A stretch of 7,883 nucleotides of DNA, from the NCBI GenBank assembly GCA_031400185.1, contig JANNPN010000452.1:1-7883 (forward strand). Direction: 5' to 3'. Below, in pieces: positions 5,502-7,883 of the stretch. The notes beneath the pieces are model-generated. The model made no database searches and was not told where the DNA came from. It saw only the letters and a list, made by a program, of their open reading frames with translations. The DNA comes from UTPRO1 sp031400185. GTDB taxonomy: Bacteria; Desulfobacterota; Binatia; UTPRO1. The translations under genes were made by a program, and so were the position numbers. The first letter of the stretch is position 1, and every line of letters starts with the position of its first letter.

Positions 5502-7883
5502 CCGACTACTGGCGCAGCCTCCGCGAGCTCGAAGGCTCGCTCGAGCTCGAGGAGCTCCGTCACCGCGAGTTCCCCGAGGGCGCCGCCGAGGCGCCCGACG
5601 GCATCAGCCGGCGCACGATGCTCGGCCTCATGGGCGCGTCGCTCTCGCTCTCCGGGCTCGCGGCCTGCCGCCGCCCCGTCGAGAAGATCGTGCCGTACGT
5701 GCAGGCGCCCGAGGACATGCTCCCCGGGGTGCCGCTCCGGTACGCGACGACGATGCCGTATCGCGGAAGCGCGCTCGGGCTCCTCGTCGTGAGCAACGAG
5801 GGCCGCCCGACCAAGATCGAGGGCAACGAGCTCCATCCGTCGACGGCCGGGGCCTCGAACCTCACGGCTCAGAACGCGATCTACGAGCTCTACGACCCCG
5901 ACCGCTCGCGCGTCGTGCTGCAGGGGAACGCCGAGAAGACCTGGAAGGACTTCGTCGACGCGTGGAAGACGCTCCACGGCGACCACGCCGCCGACGGCGG
6001 GACCGGCCTCGCCATGCTCGCCGAGCCGTCGACGTCGCCGACCGAGGCGCGGCTCGTCGACCTCTTGAAGAAGCGGTTCCCGCAGATGCGCGTCGTCACC
6101 TGGGCGCCGCTTGCCGACGAGAACCGTCAGACGGGTCTCCGCGCCGCGACCGGCGCCGACGTCGACCCGGTCTACAAGCTCGACCAGGCGCGCGTGATTC
6201 TCTCGCTCGACGACGACTTCCTGCAGCACGACGCCGACGCCATCCGGCTCGCGCGCGACTACGCAGGCGGCCGCCGCGATGCCGCGGCGATGAACCGCCT
6301 CTACGTCGCCGAGAGCACCCTCACCATCACCGGCATCGCCGCCGATCATCGGCTCGCCGTGCCGAGCGGAAAGATCGCGGCGCTGACGCTCGCGCTCGCG
6401 ACCGAGCTCGGTACGCAGGGCGTGGCCGTCGCAGGCGTGACGGGCGGCGCCGGCGAGATCGACGCCAAGTGGGTCGCCGCGGTCGCAAAGGACTTGAAGG
6501 TGAACGCGGGGAGGAGCGTCGTCCTCGCGGGGGCGCACCAGCCGCCCGAGGTGCACGCGGCGGTCGCGGCGCTGAATGCCGCGCTCGGCAACGTCGGCAA
6601 GACCGTGCTCTATGCGAGCCCGGGCGCCGCGACGCGCTCGCGGGTCGCGGACCTCGCCGCGCTCGTTGCGGACTTGAAGGGCGGGAAGGTGAAGACGCTC
6701 GTCGTGCTCGGCGGAAACCCCGCGTACGACGCGCCTGCCGACCTCGACTTCGCGGGCGCCGCCGCCAAGGCCGCGCATCGGATCCGCCTCGGCCTGTTCG
6801 TCGACGAGACGTCGGCGATCGCCGACTGGCATCTCCCGCAGGCGCACTTCCTCGAGAGTTGGGGCGATGCGCGCTCGCTCGGCGGGCCGCTCTCGATCGT
6901 CCAACCGTTGATCGAGCCGCTGTTCGCGGGCCGGAGCACGCTCGAGATCCTGGCCCTCCTCGAGGGCGGGGAGGAGAAGCCCGGCTACGACCTCGTGCGC
7001 GAGACGTGGAAGCCGGTGCTCGGCGCCGACTTCGACCGGCGCTGGGACCGCACGCTGCACGACGGCGTGCTTTCCGGGAGCGAGCTTCCGGCGGCCACGG
7101 TGGCGGCGGACATGTCGGCGATCGCGAAGCTCGCGGCCGCGAAGGCACCCGCGGGTCTCGAGCTCGTGTTCCTCCCGTCGAGCGCCGTCTACGACGGCCG
7201 CGCCGGGAACAGCGCGTGGCTCCAGGAGCTGCCCGAGTCGGTCAGCAAGCTCACGTGGGACAACGCCGCGCTCTTCAGCAAGACCGACGCCGACGCGCTC
7301 GGTCTCCACGACGGCGACCTGGCGACGCTGACGGTCGGCGACCGCTCGCTGCAGGCGGCGGTTCTGGTGCTTCCGGGGCAGGCGGCGGGCTCCGTCGCGA
7401 TCGCGCTCGGCTACGGCCGGACGGCGGCGGGCCGGGTCGGAAACGGGGTCGGCTTCAACGGCTACACGCTCCGCACCAGCAAGACGCTCGGCATCGCTCC
7501 CGGCCTCCAGGTCGCGAAGGCCGCAGGCACGCACGTGCTCGCGATCACCCACGAGCACTGGAGCGCCGAGGGCCGCGACCTCGTCCGCGAGGAGGTCGTG
7601 GGCGGGCACGGTCACGACGACCACGGCGATGGCCACGGGGCCACAGGCGAGCACGGTGGGCACAAGCATCCGCCGCTCGTGTCGCCCTGGCAGGAGCGCA
7701 CCTACGAGGAAGGCCCGCAGTGGGCCATGACGATCGACCTGAACAGCTGCATCGGCTGCAACGCCTGCGTCGTCGCGTGTCAGAGCGAGAACAACATCCC
7801 GTCGGTCGGCAAGGATCAGGTGACGCGCGGCCGCGAGATGCATTGGATCCGTGTCGACCGCTACTTCTCGGGCCGTCCCGAGG
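5498..7883 (+). CDS. actB: ACIII subunit ActB, large Fe-S/molybdopterin-fold subunit (3' end outside window)
   Basis: The frame is open from a GTG at 5498 to the window edge (795 complete codons); ActB is usually about 1,000 residues. The start fits the family (VTDYWRSLRELEGS, then REFPEGAAEAPDGISRR). A Tat signal, RRTMLGLMG (Arg38-Arg39), leads into a hydrophobic stretch ending LSGLAAC (Cys57), a lipobox-like site. Next comes a DMSO-reductase-like domain (~65-690) beginning EKIVPYVQAPEDMLPGVP; ActB is known to keep this fold without a molybdenum cofactor. A His-rich linker (residues 702-724, seven His) leads to a ferredoxin-like domain, of which only the first Cys motif, CIGCNACVVAC (751, 754, 757, 761), is in view; the other cluster motifs should follow. 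It relays electrons from quinol at ActC to the ActA hemes. A GGGGG at 5485-5489 is a likely ribosome binding site. Confidence 0.95.
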   Translation, partial: MTDYWRSLRELEGSLELEELRHREFPEGAAEAPDGISRRTMLGLMGASLSLSGLAACRRPVEKIVPYVQAPEDMLPGVPLRYATTMPYRGSALGLLVVSNEGRPTKIEGNELHPSTAGASNLTAQNAIYELYDPDRSRVVLQGNAEKTWKDFVDAWKTLHGDHAADGGTGLAMLAEPSTSPTEARLVDLLKKRFPQMRVVTWAPLADENRQTGLRAATGADVDPVYKLDQARVILSLDDDFLQHDADAIRLARDYAGGRRDAAAMNRLYVAESTLTITGIAADHRLAVPSGKIAALTLALATELGTQGVAVAGVTGGAGEIDAKWVAAVAKDLKVNAGRSVVLAGAHQPPEVHAAVAALNAALGNVGKTVLYASPGAATRSRVADLAALVADLKGGKVKTLVVLGGNPAYDAPADLDFAGAAAKAAHRIRLGLFVDETSAIADWHLPQAHFLESWGDARSLGGPLSIVQPLIEPLFAGRSTLEILALLEGGEEKPGYDLVRETWKPVLGADFDRRWDRTLHDGVLSGSELPAATVAADMSAIAKLAAAKAPAGLELVFLPSSAVYDGRAGNSAWLQELPESVSKLTWDNAALFSKTDADALGLHDGDLATLTVGDRSLQAAVLVLPGQAAGSVAIALGYGRTAAGRVGNGVGFNGYTLRTSKTLGIAPGLQVAKAAGTHVLAITHEHWSAEGRDLVREEVVGGHGHDDHGDGHGATGEHGGHKHPPLVSPWQERTYEEGPQWAMTIDLNSCIGCNACVVACQSENNIPSVGKDQVTRGREMHWIRVDRYFSGRPE

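Noticed and set aside
5387..7843. Very long open frame antisense to actB (over 800 codons)
   Set aside because: It is rich in Arg, Val, Asp, Leu and Ala with no motif, mirrors the codon phase of actB, and is the usual shadow of a high-GC gene. actB has clear family motifs throughout.

Overview
This is a high-GC (about two-thirds G+C by eye) bacterial chromosomal window that is almost wholly devoted to Alternative Complex III (ACIII). ACIII is the quinol:electron-acceptor oxidoreductase that replaces the cytochrome bc1 complex in many bacteria. Tight gene packing, strong G/C bias at codon third positions and GTG starts suggest a free-living respiratory bacterium from a high-GC lineage. Myxococcota, Binatota, Rokubacteria and Acidobacteriota are all plausible; I cannot decide among them from sequence alone.

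Layout. Two divergent transcription units start from a ~200 bp intergenic region (4653-4853). The rightward unit holds actA (pentaheme cytochrome c) and actB (large iron-sulfur/molybdopterin-fold subunit, cut by the right window edge); their stop and start codons overlap as GTGA. The leftward unit holds a 99-residue membrane protein of unknown function, a Sco-type copper chaperone, actC (NrfD-like quinol-site membrane subunit), actD (DUF3341), actF (second NrfD-like subunit), and an exported cupredoxin/carboxypeptidase-regulatory-like protein. A good sigma70-type promoter overlaps the end of sco and probably gives actC-D-F a second, independent start. Most joins are translationally coupled (TGATG or GTGA overlaps).

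How the genes work together. ActC (and structurally ActF) sit in the membrane and oxidise quinol. Electrons pass through the iron-sulfur clusters of ActB to the hemes of ActA and then to a cytochrome c, a copper protein or directly to a heme-copper oxidase. Sco would mature the CuA site of that oxidase, which ties the cluster to a terminal oxidase outside the window.

What is odd. The usual co-directional actABCDEF order is broken into divergent actAB and actCDF blocks. actE (monoheme cytochrome c) is absent from its usual place, because actD and actF overlap directly. The last leftward gene appears cut off near position 113-121, where an unrelated rightward coding frame ends: a rearrangement or an assembly misjoin. 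No RNA genes, mobile elements, CRISPR arrays or convincing terminators were seen.
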